From the NCBI RefSeq assembly GCF_000316575.1, contig NC_019682.1, positions 1-64,000 on the forward strand: 64,000 bases of DNA, read 5' to 3'. The notes under the pieces were generated by a model. It was not told where the DNA came from. It made no database searches and saw nothing but the letters and a program-made list of their open reading frames with translations. This stretch comes from Calothrix sp. PCC 7507. GTDB lineage: Bacteria > Cyanobacteriota > Cyanobacteriia > Cyanobacteriales > Nostocaceae. Shown in pieces: positions 34,064 through 44,038 of the stretch. Each line of letters begins with the position of its first letter. Position 1 is the first letter of the stretch. A program made the translations under genes and the position numbers.

Positions 34064-35602
34064 ATGTTAGAGCCTGAAAACAAATTATTTGCCCTAAAGG
34101 ATGGTTGGGCTTCCCCAGAAACAAAAGAACAACAACGCCTCAAAGCATTGTCAGACTTAGGTTTACGGCAATCAGAAACCATTCCCGTTTTTGAGGAAGC
34201 TACTCAAACTGCTGCCCACTTTTTGGAAGCACCAATTTCCATTTTGGGATTTGTAGATCAAGAACGCCATTGGTTTAAGTCAGCGGTGGGCTTATCTAGG
34301 TTAGGACTGATGAATCATCTGGCACAAAGCCGCCAGTTGTTACGCCGGGAATCCTTTTGCAGCCAAGTGGTAGATAGCTATCAATTTTTAGTGATTAATG
34401 ATACACATAAACTTAAGGATTCGGCGATCGCTGCTAGCAAGTTGGTTCAGGATTATGGTATTCGAGCTTACTTAGGAGCACCATTGATTGATGCTTCGGG
34501 TAATTGTCTCGGTGCATTGGCAGTCATGGATTTAATGCCGCGCAACTTTACAAAACGAGATATTGAGTTTTTACAAATCATTGCTCGTTGGAGCATGAGT
34601 GAATTTGAGCGGAATCGACTGTTGCAAGGGAAATCGGAAATCAGTGTTCCCAAAACTACTCCTACCCTATTACTCAACGACGAAACTAGCAGCGAGTTTA
34701 GAATCACTCCACCTGCTTTACAAGAAGAATCTGTTTCTACCAAGCAACTAAAACTAGATCTTTTGGGACAGTTAACTCAGGAGTTGCGTACACCGTTAAC
34801 ATCCGTACTGGGCATGGCTAGTGTCTTAGGACGTGAGATTTATGGCCCTTTAACAACCAAACAAAGAGAATATGTAGAAATTATTCAACACAGTGGTCGA
34901 TATTTACTCTCTTTGGTAAATGAAATTACTGAGTTGGGCACAATGGATGATAGCTCAACTGATCTGAATCTAGCTCCTGTAGATATTGAGATGCTATGTC
35001 AACAAGCTATCAATACCTTAGAAGAAGCTGCTAACCGCCGTGAACAAGATATTCGCCTGTCTATAGAACCGGGGCGTAGTCGCATTTGGCCTTTGGATAA
35101 AGACAAGGTGCGGCAGATATTGTATCACCTGATTTTTAGCGTCATTCAACTTTCTGCGACAGGTAGCGTTGTTCGCATTCACGTCTCTTATAAGGAAAAC
35201 ACCCTCAACATTACTGTTTGGGTTTCACATCCTTGGCTGGGAGACGGGATGACAGACGTTGATCCTTTCTTTCGCCTTAGTCCCTTGTCTCTGATTGAGC
35301 TTGCAGATGAAGCAGCAACCTACAATAATTATGGTGAAAACCAAGAGTCATCAGTGGCAATAGAAGGGGCAAAAAACTTGAGTGATGCTCCATCAAATAT
35401 ATTGACTGTCAATTCAGGTATAGATTTAGCTAAACCGCATAGTAGTTTATCCCGCGAAAGCTTGGGACTGTTACTTAGCTGTCAGTTGGCAGAATTACAC
35501 AGTGGACAAATTTCTATTCAAGGTTCACCAGAGTCAGGCTATCGCTATGTACTGGCTTTGCCACTACAACTAGCGACAACTTCCCCAGAAGCAGTTGAGT
35601 GA
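34064..35602 (+). CDS. GAF-domain histidine-kinase-like protein, probable pseudokinase
   Basis: 512 residues from ATG 34064. A GAF domain spans about residues 35-185 (FEEATQTAAHFLEAPISILGFVDQERHWFKS region; YLGAPLIDASGNCLGALAVMD). A DHp-like helix follows, in which the usual S-H-E-L-R-T-P-L reads T-Q-E-L-R-T-P-L: the phospho-accepting His is Gln239. The ATPase part is also degenerate: the N box reads HLIFSVIQLS without the Asn, while SLGLLLSCQLAELHSGQISI keeps the G2-like helix. It is therefore likely a catalytically dead sensor or scaffold. A family of such proteins may exist in cyanobacteria. No response regulator is adjacent. Confidence 0.85.
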   Translation: MLEPENKLFALKDGWASPETKEQQRLKALSDLGLRQSETIPVFEEATQTAAHFLEAPISILGFVDQERHWFKSAVGLSRLGLMNHLAQSRQLLRRESFCSQVVDSYQFLVINDTHKLKDSAIAASKLVQDYGIRAYLGAPLIDASGNCLGALAVMDLMPRNFTKRDIEFLQIIARWSMSEFERNRLLQGKSEISVPKTTPTLLLNDETSSEFRITPPALQEESVSTKQLKLDLLGQLTQELRTPLTSVLGMASVLGREIYGPLTTKQREYVEIIQHSGRYLLSLVNEITELGTMDDSSTDLNLAPVDIEMLCQQAINTLEEAANRREQDIRLSIEPGRSRIWPLDKDKVRQILYHLIFSVIQLSATGSVVRIHVSYKENTLNITVWVSHPWLGDGMTDVDPFFRLSPLSLIELADEAATYNNYGENQESSVAIEGAKNLSDAPSNILTVNSGIDLAKPHSSLSRESLGLLLSCQLAELHSGQISIQGSPESGYRYVLALPLQLATTSPEAVE

Positions 35603-36055
35603 TGTTTCATGACCAAGCCCCTTCTAGTGCGATCGCTCTGCATAGCAAGATCCCCAACGAAGTACGATGTGGAAATGGGGAACTCTCCGTTCCCCATCGG
35701 GCTAAACCTCCTACAGGACTTTTTGCTGAGATTTACTTTGATGTCATAGTGCGACAGATGGAATGAGCAGAAGCTCTCTGACAATCTAAAATCTAAAATC
35801 CAAAATGGTATCAATTGAGCCTCCAGGTTGAAACCCAGAGCTTTCTTAGGACATAAACTGAGCATAAAATCCTTACACCAAGGGACTTTTAAGTCTCTTA
35901 CCTCTTACCTCTTACCTGCTATAAATATAGGGATTTCCTGTTATCTGTGAATAAATTCCCAATTTTTAATTTTCGTTATTACCTTTTTATAACTACCCGC
36001 ATTATGATCAAGTCCAAGTTCTATGCGGTCGTGCTAATTGGTGACAACGTTTTTT
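35603..36055. other. Intergenic region, no gene seen
   Basis: Contains a CTCTTACCTCTTACCTCTTACC tract near 35895-35918 and a short AATCTAAAATCTAAAATCC repeat. No terminator with a good stem was found after the GAF protein gene. The minus-strand open frame here overlaps that gene's end and has no coding features. Confidence 0.5.
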
Positions 36056-37480
36056 ATGAATTTAGTCTGGCAAAAATTCACTTTATCTAATTTCCCGATT
36101 CAAGAATATCTTGCTACCAGCTACCTGCACCGTTATGCAGCGGGGCTATTGCGTTCCTGGCGGCAAAGTAGTGTCTTAATGCAGTGGGGGGACCCGATAG
36201 CGGCTGTCTTGCTCAGTCTGGTGTATGGTCTTGCACCGTTTGTCTCCACTACCCTCATGGGTTTGCTACTGGCTGCTTGTGTGGCGTTTTGGCTACTGCT
36301 AACTTTATCGGATGAAACAACACCTAGAACCTCATTGGTTACTCCCATTCACCTGCTGGTGTTGCTCTACTGGGGAATTGCTGTAGTAGCCACGGCATTA
36401 TCGCCAGTAAAAAAGGCGGCGTTGAATGATTTAGGAACTTTGACGCTCTATTTGTTGCTGTTTGCTCTTTGTGCAAGGGTCTTGAGGTCGCCCCGCTTGC
36501 GGTCTTGGATTATTGCCATTTACCTACACGCATCACTAATTACTAGTGTGTATGGGTTGCGCCAATGGTTTTTTGGTGCGACGGCGCTAGCAACTTGGGT
36601 TGATCCTGAATCGCCTTTGTCAAAGACTACAAGGGTTTATAGTTATTTGGGCAATCCTAATTTGTTGGCTGGGTATCTTTTGCCGGCTGTAGTTTTTAGT
36701 TTGGTAGCAATTTTTGCGTGGCAAGGCTGGAGCAAAAAAGCCCTAGCATTAACCATGTTTATTGTCAATACATCTTGTCTGATCTTAACTTTTAGTCGTG
36801 GTGGCTGGATTGGACTATTAGCAGCTATTTTAATCGTAATGGCATTGCTAATTTATTGGTGGAGTGTACAGATGCCTCCTTTTTGGCGCACTTGGTCGCT
36901 ACCAATTATCTTTGGAGGTTTGATTGGGGCATTGCTGCTGGCGGTAATATTTGTTGAGCCTGTACGGTTGCGCGTTGTGAGTATTTTTGCAGATCGCCGA
37001 GATAGCAGTAATAATTTTCGACGCCATGTTTGGGATGCTGTCTTTGAGATGATACGCGATCGCCCAATTATTGGCATTGGTCCTGGTCACAACTCGTTCA
37101 ATAAAGTCTATCCTCTCTACCAACACCCTCGCTATACGGCTTTGAGTGCCTATTCAGTTTTGCTAGAAGTGACTGTAGAAACTGGCTTTATTGGTTTAGG
37201 CTGTTTCTTGTGGCTAATCATTGTGAGTTTGAATGCAGGATATCTCCAACTGCGGCGATTGCGAGAGTCGACCAATGTACAGGGGTTTTGGTTGATTGGG
37301 GCGATCGCTTCTATGGTAGGTATGCTGGCTCATGGTGCTGTTGATACCGTCTGGTTTCGTCCTGAAGTCAATAGCCTTTGGTGGCTAATGGTTGCTTTGA
37401 TTGCTAGTTACTGGTTACCTTTAACCCAAGACCGCACTCCAGAAATTAATTCACCCAACCAAGAACCTGCTGCAAATTAG
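36056..37480 (+). CDS. ictB: IctB-family membrane protein (O-antigen ligase-like)
   Basis: Polytopic protein of 474 residues from ATG 36056 (GTG 36041 and TTG 36038 are alternatives). The start LVWQKFTL...SYLHRYAAGLLRSWRQSSVL and the body match the cyanobacterial IctB type, named as a putative bicarbonate-accumulation protein, but its fold is that of O-antigen ligases/Wzy polymerases: about 11 helices, a large periplasmic loop and the motif GIGPGHNSFNKVYPLYQHPRY. TFSRGGWIGLLAAILIVMAL is the conserved helix region. Whether it moves bicarbonate or joins glycans is unsettled; the ligase fold points to the latter. Confidence 0.88.
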   Translation: MNLVWQKFTLSNFPIQEYLATSYLHRYAAGLLRSWRQSSVLMQWGDPIAAVLLSLVYGLAPFVSTTLMGLLLAACVAFWLLLTLSDETTPRTSLVTPIHLLVLLYWGIAVVATALSPVKKAALNDLGTLTLYLLLFALCARVLRSPRLRSWIIAIYLHASLITSVYGLRQWFFGATALATWVDPESPLSKTTRVYSYLGNPNLLAGYLLPAVVFSLVAIFAWQGWSKKALALTMFIVNTSCLILTFSRGGWIGLLAAILIVMALLIYWWSVQMPPFWRTWSLPIIFGGLIGALLLAVIFVEPVRLRVVSIFADRRDSSNNFRRHVWDAVFEMIRDRPIIGIGPGHNSFNKVYPLYQHPRYTALSAYSVLLEVTVETGFIGLGCFLWLIIVSLNAGYLQLRRLRESTNVQGFWLIGAIASMVGMLAHGAVDTVWFRPEVNSLWWLMVALIASYWLPLTQDRTPEINSPNQEPAAN

Positions 37481-37568
37481 TACCAAGTTGCACTCATGAG
37501 GAAGTAGGGAGAGATGAGGAAGTCACAAAAAATTATTATTCTCCCTCATCCCCCTCATCCTATGATTC

Positions 37569-37853
37569 CTAATCCCTATAGCTAGTAGCCCCCGGAGCAT
37601 TAGGGTCACGATAACGAGTAGGTTCATCGTCGCGCCTTCTACCTGTTAAACCTGCTAAACCTAATAAACCAATTAATCCTAGCCAACCCCAATCAAAATC
37701 ATCCCGGCGATCGTAGGTTGTAGTCCTTGGAGCAACGTCTGTTCTGGGTGAAGTAGTAGTAACCTGGGCTTGCACAGGTAAAGTTAAAGGCAAAATTGCC
37801 ATACTTAAGGTGAGAACACCCGCGCCAACCGCTTTGCTAAAACTATGTGACAT
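37569..37853 (-). CDS. WGxxGxxG-type small exported protein
   Basis: 94-residue protein: N-terminal signal segment (AVGAGVLTLSMAILPLTLPVQA), a Thr/Arg-rich stretch, then the C-terminal FDWGWLGLIGLLGLAGLTGRRR, which fits the WGxxGxxG-CTERM pattern, a hydrophobic helix followed by an arginine cluster and a short polar tail. C-terminal tags of this shape are thought to be recognised by sorting enzymes. Function unknown. Single gene, start ATG 37853. Confidence 0.85.
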   Translation of the reverse strand: MSHSFSKAVGAGVLTLSMAILPLTLPVQAQVTTTSPRTDVAPRTTTYDRRDDFDWGWLGLIGLLGLAGLTGRRRDDEPTRYRDPNAPGATSYRD

Positions 37854-38106
37854 GGTGAAAGTTCCTCATTGGGACCAAAGTTATTCACCACTCTATCGAG
37901 TCCCAAAATAAGCAGAATCAATCTGTAGCTATAGACTAGGAGTTTTTTTAACTCACGCTCAGGATATACAACATGCTTGAACAGTAGGGTGACGCAAATA
38001 AAGCTAACTGGTGAGGATTGTCATTTGTCATTTGTCAGGGTTTCAGGTGTATTTACGTTTCGTAATATAGTTGAGTTTATTCTTGCCGACTTAATTACGC
38101 GATCGC

Positions 38107-38574
38107 TTAATAATTTTTCATTGCCCGTTGAATGTCACGTTGATCTTGGCGTCGTTTCAGGTCTTCTCGCTTATCGTGGAGCTTTTTACCTTTGCCCAGC
38201 GCTATACTCACTTTCACTCGGCCCCGTTTGAAATACATCTTTAAAGGAACTAAAGTTAAACCTTGCTGTTCCACTTTGCCAATTAACTTGCGGATTTCCT
38301 GGCGATGTAGTAACAACTTACGTGTGCGGCGAGGTTCATGATTAAAATATTGTCCGCTAGCTGTGTACGGGGAGATATGCACGTTAATTAACCATGCTTC
38401 ACCATCACGAATCAAAGCATAGCCATCTTGGAGATTGACTTTGCCTGCGCGAATCGACTTCACTTCGGTTCCTGCCAATTGAATTCCAGCTTCGTAAGTC
38501 TCTAGGATTTCATACAAATAACGAGCTTGTCGATTGTCACTAATAACTTTAAAACTTTCGCTCTTTTCACTCAT
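38107..38574 (-). CDS. smpB: SsrA-binding protein SmpB
   Basis: Partner of tmRNA in rescue of stalled ribosomes. 155 residues, standard length. Visible are YEILETYEAGIQLAGTEVKS and IRAGKVNLQDGYALIRDGEAWL of the OB-fold core, the NHEPRRTRKLLLHRQEI segment and the basic C-terminal tail (GKKLHDKREDLKRRQDQRDI) that enters the ribosomal mRNA channel. No tmRNA gene was found in the window. Confidence 0.97.
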   Translation of the reverse strand: MSEKSESFKVISDNRQARYLYEILETYEAGIQLAGTEVKSIRAGKVNLQDGYALIRDGEAWLINVHISPYTASGQYFNHEPRRTRKLLLHRQEIRKLIGKVEQQGLTLVPLKMYFKRGRVKVSIALGKGKKLHDKREDLKRRQDQRDIQRAMKNY

Positions 38575-39127
38575 TGAATATTCGGCGTGCGTTAAATATG
38601 TCTAACAAATCGTTTGAAATGGCTTGAAAATGGGGAATAAGGGATGGAGGATAGAGATTTTTATCCTTTGTTATGGGTTTTTCCCGTGATTGACTGGCTG
38701 GTAAACTTATTGGGAGAATATTAAACTGGCATAAATGGTTACTTGGATATCAGGCTTATCTTAATCTAATGTAGCTTTTTCAAGTTCCCAATTAAAAGTG
38801 GTTCCGCAATTTTTATTTTGGGGAAAATATGTAACAGGTAAATTTTAATTTACATTAAAATGAGCTATTACTCTATGTAACTTGCTTATTTGTAACAAAG
38901 TAACAAGCTTTTTTCACCTCACAAGCACTGGCGGGGGAATCTACGTTACAATTTATTAATACTTTCTAAAGATTTAATATTTTCTTTATAAATTAACCGT
39001 CAGGCAGTCATTAGCAGGTAATCCTGTCATAGTATGAAACATGAGAACACTATTCTTGCCTGTGTTCACTAGTAGCGCTCATAGAAGCAAATTTGTTAGT
39101 CAAAAAAATGCTAGGGGTGTACCATCA
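38575..39127. other. Intergenic region before the response regulator
   Basis: About 550 AT-rich bases between divergent genes. It contains several TGTAACA/GTAACAA words (38892-38911), and an in-frame upstream ATG at 39041 that would extend the regulator by 29 residues without conserved sequence. No RNA gene or terminator was recognised. Confidence 0.45.
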
Positions 39128-39811
39128 ATGCCCTTGAAGATCCTTGTAGTGGATGACGATCTGGGTACTCGTCTGTCTATTAGCGACTATCTTGAACTGT
39201 CTGGCTACTCGTTGATTACGGCTAATGATGGTCAAGAGGCTTTGTCGATGGTGATGGAGTATCATCCTGATTTAATTGTCACCGATATTGTCATGCCACG
39301 GATGAACGGCTATGAATTAGTCCGCCGAGTGCGTCAACAACCAGGATATCGTTTATTACCTGTAATTTTATTAACAGCACGAACTAAGACTCAGGAACGA
39401 ATTTTGGGATATCAATCAGGGTGCGATTTATATTTGCCGAAGCCGTTTGAACTAGAGGAGTTAGCCGCAGCGATTCGCAATCTTTTGGAGCGATCGCAAA
39501 TAATTCAATCCGAGTACCGCTTTTCTCATAAAGAGAACTTGGACAATTCCACCCAAACCAGAGCAGTGGAAGGATATGACTCCCAGTATACTCATATTCA
39601 CCAGTCTCAGCTAATTTCTTCTCTAACTACCAGAGAACAAGAAGTACTAGAACTGTTAACTCATGGTCTTTCTAATGCCGAAATGGGTCATCAGCTGCAC
39701 CTGAGTCCGCGCACAGTAGAAAAGTACGTTAGCAGCTTATTGAGAAAAACAACAACTAGTAACCGAGCCGAACTAGTGCGTTTTGCAATTAAGCACGGTT
39801 TAGTAGAATAG
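39128..39811 (+). CDS. LuxR/NarL-family response regulator
   Basis: Two-domain regulator of 227 residues from ATG 39128 (MPLKILVVDDDLGTRL). The receiver has acidic residues D9-D11, phosphorylation site D53 in VTDIVMPRMNGYEL, T83 in LLTARTK and K105 in YLPKPFELEE. The output domain (about 165-227) is a LuxR-type HTH: LTTREQEVLELLTHGLSNAE followed by LSPRTVEKYVSSLLRK. It resembles the Ycf29-like regulators of cyanobacteria and red algal plastids. Its sensor is not adjacent. Confidence 0.93.
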   Translation: MPLKILVVDDDLGTRLSISDYLELSGYSLITANDGQEALSMVMEYHPDLIVTDIVMPRMNGYELVRRVRQQPGYRLLPVILLTARTKTQERILGYQSGCDLYLPKPFELEELAAAIRNLLERSQIIQSEYRFSHKENLDNSTQTRAVEGYDSQYTHIHQSQLISSLTTREQEVLELLTHGLSNAEMGHQLHLSPRTVEKYVSSLLRKTTTSNRAELVRFAIKHGLVE

Positions 39812-39856
39812 ATTGAAGTCTGAAGTCTGAAGTCTGAAGTCTGAAGTCTGAAGTCT
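39811..39856. repeat. GAAGTCT tandem heptamers
   Basis: Six to seven consecutive GAAGTCT heptamers start right at the stop of the response regulator gene. Related GACTTCA heptamers are at 51998-52066. Confidence 0.85.
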
Positions 39857-39903
39857 AAAAAAACCGATACATGCCCCCCCCAATCTCAATCAACAGTCAA
39901 CAG

Positions 39904-40386
39904 TCAACAGTTTTTCTGGCTCACAACATATTCCAGCAGTCCTTCACAAGCATCAACTAGTAAATCAATAACCTGATTAAATCCTTCTGAACCACCGTAA
40001 TAGGGATCAGGAACTTGCTTGAGGGTGTGCTGAGAGCAAAAATCACACATCAAACGGACTTTATGGTTAAACTGCTGGCTGCGGTCAAGAGAGAGGATAT
40101 TCTCATAATTTTCTTGATCCATCGCCAAAATCAAATCAAAGTCTTGAAAGTCTGACTTTTGAAACTGACGTGCTTGACCACGCAGTTTGATTCCCAGCTT
40201 TGTAGATGCGGCAGCACTCATGCGCCGATCAGGTGGGCTACCGACGTGATAACTCGATGTACCAGCAGAGTCACACAAAATACTTTCGCTCAAGCCAGCT
40301 TGAGCGATCAGATGATTCATAATGTTCTCTGCCGATGGCGATCGGCAGATGTTTCCTAGGCAAACAAACAGCAGCTTATAAGGCAT
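39904..40386 (-). CDS. Low-molecular-weight protein-tyrosine phosphatase
   Basis: 160-residue phosphatase from ATG 40386 (MPYKLLFVCLGN). The P-loop C-L-G-N-I-C-R-S (Cys9 to Arg15) is the CX5R catalytic motif; the general acid Asp is in VPDPYYGG. Enzymes of this class often dephosphorylate BY-kinases and control exopolysaccharide, but here the kinase-like gene is 12 kb away. Identification is secure; substrate is not. Confidence 0.94.
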   Translation of the reverse strand: MPYKLLFVCLGNICRSPSAENIMNHLIAQAGLSESILCDSAGTSSYHVGSPPDRRMSAAASTKLGIKLRGQARQFQKSDFQDFDLILAMDQENYENILSLDRSQQFNHKVRLMCDFCSQHTLKQVPDPYYGGSEGFNQVIDLLVDACEGLLEYVVSQKNC

Positions 40387-40475
40387 AAATATCTCGCTTC
40401 GCAAAGTCAAAAGTCAAGAGTCCAAAGTCAAGAGTTCTTAATTTTGACTCTTGACTCTTGACTCTTGACCGTTGA

Positions 40476-40823
40476 CTAAAACCCCGGTAACTCTAGCCCG
40501 CTGGTCAAGTCTTCCATGCGTTCCCGCATTGTTGCTGTGGATTTTTCATAGGCATTTTTCATGGCTGCTGTCACAAGATCCGAAAGTATTTCTGCTCCTT
40601 GTGCTAGGGCTTCTGGGGCAATTTCTACTCGCTTGGGTTCTTGATTACCACTGACAATCACCTTGACCAGACCACCGCCTGATTCTCCTAGAATCTCCAT
40701 TTGCTCCAATTCTTCTTGGAGTCGCTTCGCACCTTCTTGAACTTGCTGTGCTTTTTTGAAAGCTTCGGCGAGTTCTTTCATTTTTCCTAAGCCAAAGCCA
40801 AATCCCTGTCCTTTTCCTGTCAT
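40476..40823 (-). CDS. YbaB/EbfC nucleoid-associated protein
   Basis: 115-residue DNA-binding protein from ATG 40823 ([20 protein letters not shown]). Family features are the Gly-rich, Met-containing start, a coiled helix ([20 protein letters not shown]), the [21 protein letters not shown] strands and a C-terminal helix ending [10 protein letters not shown]. It forms a dimeric clamp on DNA. It lies between the phosphatase and murB genes on the same strand. Confidence 0.94.
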   Translation of the reverse strand: MTGKGQGFGFGLGKMKELAEAFKKAQQVQEGAKRLQEELEQMEILGESGGGLVKVIVSGNQEPKRVEIAPEALAQGAEILSDLVTAAMKNAYEKSTATMRERMEDLTSGLELPGF

Positions 40824-40992
40824 AATCAATTGTCCGCGTGTGCGTTGAATTACAAATCAAATTCAATTATAGATGCGGTGAGTAATTTGCCTGTTTTTTT
40901 ACTCGTAATTAATGTACCGTTTGCTGGAGATTGCTCAGGAGTTAGGAGTTAGGAGTCAAGGATTATTCCCCCATGCCCAACGCCCCATGCCC

Positions 40993-42036
40993 TTAACCAG
41001 CAGCTTGAAACTCTCCCAGCATTTTAACTTCTGGCTCTAGCCAAACTGACCAACGGTCTTGTACTTGGTGCTGAATATGGCGAATGAGGCAAAAGATATC
41101 ACTAGCTTTTGCCCCACCACGGTTAACAATGAAATTGGCATGGAGTTGTGCCACTTGTGCCCCACCAATTTGAAACCCTTTGAGTCCAGTTTGTTCGATT
41201 AACCATCCTGCGGACTGAGGTTTAGGATTGCGGAACACGCTACCACAACTAGGGAAGTTGTAGGGTTGAGTGGACAGTCGATGCTGTTTGTGTTGTTTGG
41301 TTGCTGCCAAAACTTGTGCGGGATCAGCACCAGGTTGAAGTTGTAAGGTGGCGTGGGTAACAATTCGTTGACCCTGCTTTTCGGTGCGCGCAGTGTCCCC
41401 TAAGAACGGAGCATGGCTGCCTTGCAGTAATGAAGTCCGGTAGCTATAACCTAACTCTGAGGGAGTGAGAGTTTGTAGTGTACCGTCAGGTAGAAGTACT
41501 TGGGCACTAACTAACATATCTGCGATACAGCTACTGTGTGCGCCTGCATTCATAACGACGGCTCCCCCAACGGTTCCGGGGATACCCACAGCCCACTCCA
41601 ATCCTTGCCAGCCCAAATCTGCTGCCTGCCACGCCAAGCTAGGGATTGATTCTCCGGCGGCGACTGTTAATTGACCTGTCTCTGGGTCAAAGTGGCTATA
41701 ACGGAGATGACGAGTAGCAATCACTAAGCCTGGTAGACCGCGATCGCTCACTAATAGGTTAGAACCAGCACCTAGTATTGTTACTGAGAGCGCACGTTCT
41801 TTTGCGTACTCAATACCTGCTTGTAATGCTTCTATATTCCTGGGAGAAATGTACCATTCGGCCGCACCACCAACCCTATAGGAGGTAAACGCTGACAAGG
41901 ATGCCTGGGACTTGATCACACAATCAGTACCCGGCAAGTAAATTACCTCACCCTTGACGGAATTAGCTGTTTCTTGTTTCTCTGTAGTCAAAGTAGAAAC
42001 TGTGCAAACTTTGCCAGTCACCTGGGAGATTATCAT
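40993..42036 (-). CDS. murB: UDP-N-acetylmuramate dehydrogenase MurB
   Basis: Flavoenzyme that reduces UDP-GlcNAc-enolpyruvate to UDP-MurNAc in peptidoglycan synthesis. 347 residues including a 40-residue N-terminal extension. FAD-binding motifs: [55 protein letters not shown]; catalytic [11 protein letters not shown] and [22 protein letters not shown], placing it in type I MurB with the Ser near the active site. It follows murC on the same strand with a 125-base gap, forming a cell-wall operon. Confidence 0.97.
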   Translation of the reverse strand: MIISQVTGKVCTVSTLTTEKQETANSVKGEVIYLPGTDCVIKSQASLSAFTSYRVGGAAEWYISPRNIEALQAGIEYAKERALSVTILGAGSNLLVSDRGLPGLVIATRHLRYSHFDPETGQLTVAAGESIPSLAWQAADLGWQGLEWAVGIPGTVGGAVVMNAGAHSSCIADMLVSAQVLLPDGTLQTLTPSELGYSYRTSLLQGSHAPFLGDTARTEKQGQRIVTHATLQLQPGADPAQVLAATKQHKQHRLSTQPYNFPSCGSVFRNPKPQSAGWLIEQTGLKGFQIGGAQVAQLHANFIVNRGGAKASDIFCLIRHIQHQVQDRWSVWLEPEVKMLGEFQAAG

Positions 42037-42161
42037 CTTTTAGGTCAATCGGTAATTTTTTTACATTTATCTGCCGTAATAATACGGACATAACTAAATC
42101 TTGTTATGGAGCTTTTGCAAGATGGACAATGGGATTTAGCACCCAACTAATGTCCTCAATT

Positions 42162-43631
42162 TTAAGATGTGGCTTTCGCCGGTTCACAAAGGGTGGCGAT
42201 GACTTCAGGAATCGCCTGATTTAAGTTCCCTGCACCCAGAAACAGCGCTAAGTCCCCAAGACGCAGCGTTTGCAGCAAGAACTCGCATATGTCAGGTAAG
42301 GTTGGCTGGTAAACCACTTGTGGGTGATGCTTGGCAATTGCCTTAGCCAACAGTTCACCACTGATTTGCTCTAAATTTGGTTCCCCTGCACTGTAAATAT
42401 CGGTGATGACAACCAAATCAGCATGAGAAAAAGACTCGGCAAATTCTTCTAAAAATGTCAGTGTGCGACTGTAGCGATGGGGTTGGAAGATTGCAACGAC
42501 TCTTTGCCCTGGTCTTGCCTGGAGACGTGCCGCAGCCAGAGTGACACGAATTTCGCTAGGGTGATGGGCATAGTCATCGATGAAGGTGATACCTCCGACT
42601 TCTCCCCGAAACTCAAAGCGGCGTCTTGCTCCTTCAAAGCTAGCAATACCTTTAGCTATCTCTCCAAATTCTAAACCTAAAACTCGACCTACTGCCACTG
42701 CGGCTAAGGCATTGCTGAGGTTGTGTCTGCTGAGTAGCCGCAAATTCAACACACCCAAGGCTTTGCCTCTCTCCCAAACTAAAGCCGTGGTGCCATCAGC
42801 GCGATAGTCAATATTGGTAACTGTGTAATCGGCGTTGGTTTCTGGGTGTAAGCTGTAGCTGATTGTTGGTTTTAGGCGATCGCGTACTGTTTCACAATCA
42901 ATGCTAGCAACTAAAGTTTTACAACCTTTGGCAAACCTTTGGAAGATGTCCACCACTTCCTCTAATGTGTCGTAGTGATCTGGATGATCGAGTTCGACAT
43001 TGGTGATAATACCTATCTCTGGAGCGTGTTTTACCAAGGAACCATCTGACTCATCTGCCTCAGCTACTAAGTAGCGACTTTCTCCTAGTCGGGCATTACC
43101 TTCCCAAGCATTCACCTCTCCACCCACAAGAATTGTTGGATCTAATCCAGCTTCTAGTAGCATATAACCAATCATACTACTAGTTGTAGTTTTGCCGTGG
43201 GTTCCAGCAACTGCAATACTGTAGTAGTCAGCAATTAAAGCAGCTAGTACATCCGAACGATGTAAAATTGGGCAGCCTAATTCCAGCGCTGCTCTGTATT
43301 CTAAATTGTTTGTGTTAATTGCTGTTGAACAAATTACTTGTGGCAGTATTGACTGAGTAATAGCAGGTAATTCTGCTTGTGATTTTTGTAAGTTTAAACC
43401 TACTTCAGCCGATACCTTGGGACGAAAGAATTCGAGATTGCTTGCCTCTTGTCTACCAAAAATATGAGTCCCGATAGATTCCAATTTTCGCGTAATGTGG
43501 TTAGGACGAAGATCCGAACCTGACACTGGCAATTGCCGCTTTGCTAGCACGTAAGCAAGCGCGGACATCCCTATACCACCAATTCCAATGAAATGAAACG
43601 GTTTACCGTTAAAATCTACAGAGTTACTCAT
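42162..43631 (-). CDS. murC: UDP-N-acetylmuramate-L-alanine ligase MurC
   Basis: Adds the first alanine to UDP-MurNAc in an ATP-dependent step. 489 residues. N-terminal Rossmann domain HFIGIGGIGMSALAYVL, central ATPase motif AGTHGKTTTSSMIGYML, ELDHPDHYDTLE, the RRFEFRGE segment and C-terminal DDYAHHPSEIRVTL typical of MurC. Start ATG 43631. The downstream gene is murB. All key motifs intact. Confidence 0.97.
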   Translation of the reverse strand: MSNSVDFNGKPFHFIGIGGIGMSALAYVLAKRQLPVSGSDLRPNHITRKLESIGTHIFGRQEASNLEFFRPKVSAEVGLNLQKSQAELPAITQSILPQVICSTAINTNNLEYRAALELGCPILHRSDVLAALIADYYSIAVAGTHGKTTTSSMIGYMLLEAGLDPTILVGGEVNAWEGNARLGESRYLVAEADESDGSLVKHAPEIGIITNVELDHPDHYDTLEEVVDIFQRFAKGCKTLVASIDCETVRDRLKPTISYSLHPETNADYTVTNIDYRADGTTALVWERGKALGVLNLRLLSRHNLSNALAAVAVGRVLGLEFGEIAKGIASFEGARRRFEFRGEVGGITFIDDYAHHPSEIRVTLAAARLQARPGQRVVAIFQPHRYSRTLTFLEEFAESFSHADLVVITDIYSAGEPNLEQISGELLAKAIAKHHPQVVYQPTLPDICEFLLQTLRLGDLALFLGAGNLNQAIPEVIATLCEPAKATS

Positions 43632-44038
43632 TGATTTCTCCTCTTACACCACACCACACCATAATCACAAATGACACGCGTATCATAACAGGAATTTGAT
43701 TTTTACTGTAACTGCTCCTGTATCATTCTTATATTTAATGTTCTTTTGATTTTTCTCCTCTTGTTTTGGTTGTTCAGAATGATTTTACCTTTGTTGGAGG
43801 TTTTTGTTATTTCTGAACTGTATCTTATGACTATTCTGATAATTTTCGCCGCATCGGGAAAGAAATTCTTGTAATGTCAAATACATATCTAGAGTTTCTT
43901 TACTGGAATTGGCTTGAAGAGCAGACTCATGATGAAACTACTTTCAAATTACATCAAAAGATTCAAACAGAATTGACTACAATAGTACATTAGATAACGA
44001 AACTATTTTGCAATTGAATATAAGTCCAATCTAACTGG
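43632..44038. other. Divergent intergenic region, no gene seen
   Basis: AT-rich, 407 bases between the divergent murC and nadD genes, with tracts such as TTGATTTTTCTCCTCTTG. No supported RNA or repeat. A short stretch near 43880-43990 is open on the plus strand (SNTYLEFLYWNWLEEQTHD-like reading) but lacks a start signal and is too short to call. Confidence 0.4.
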
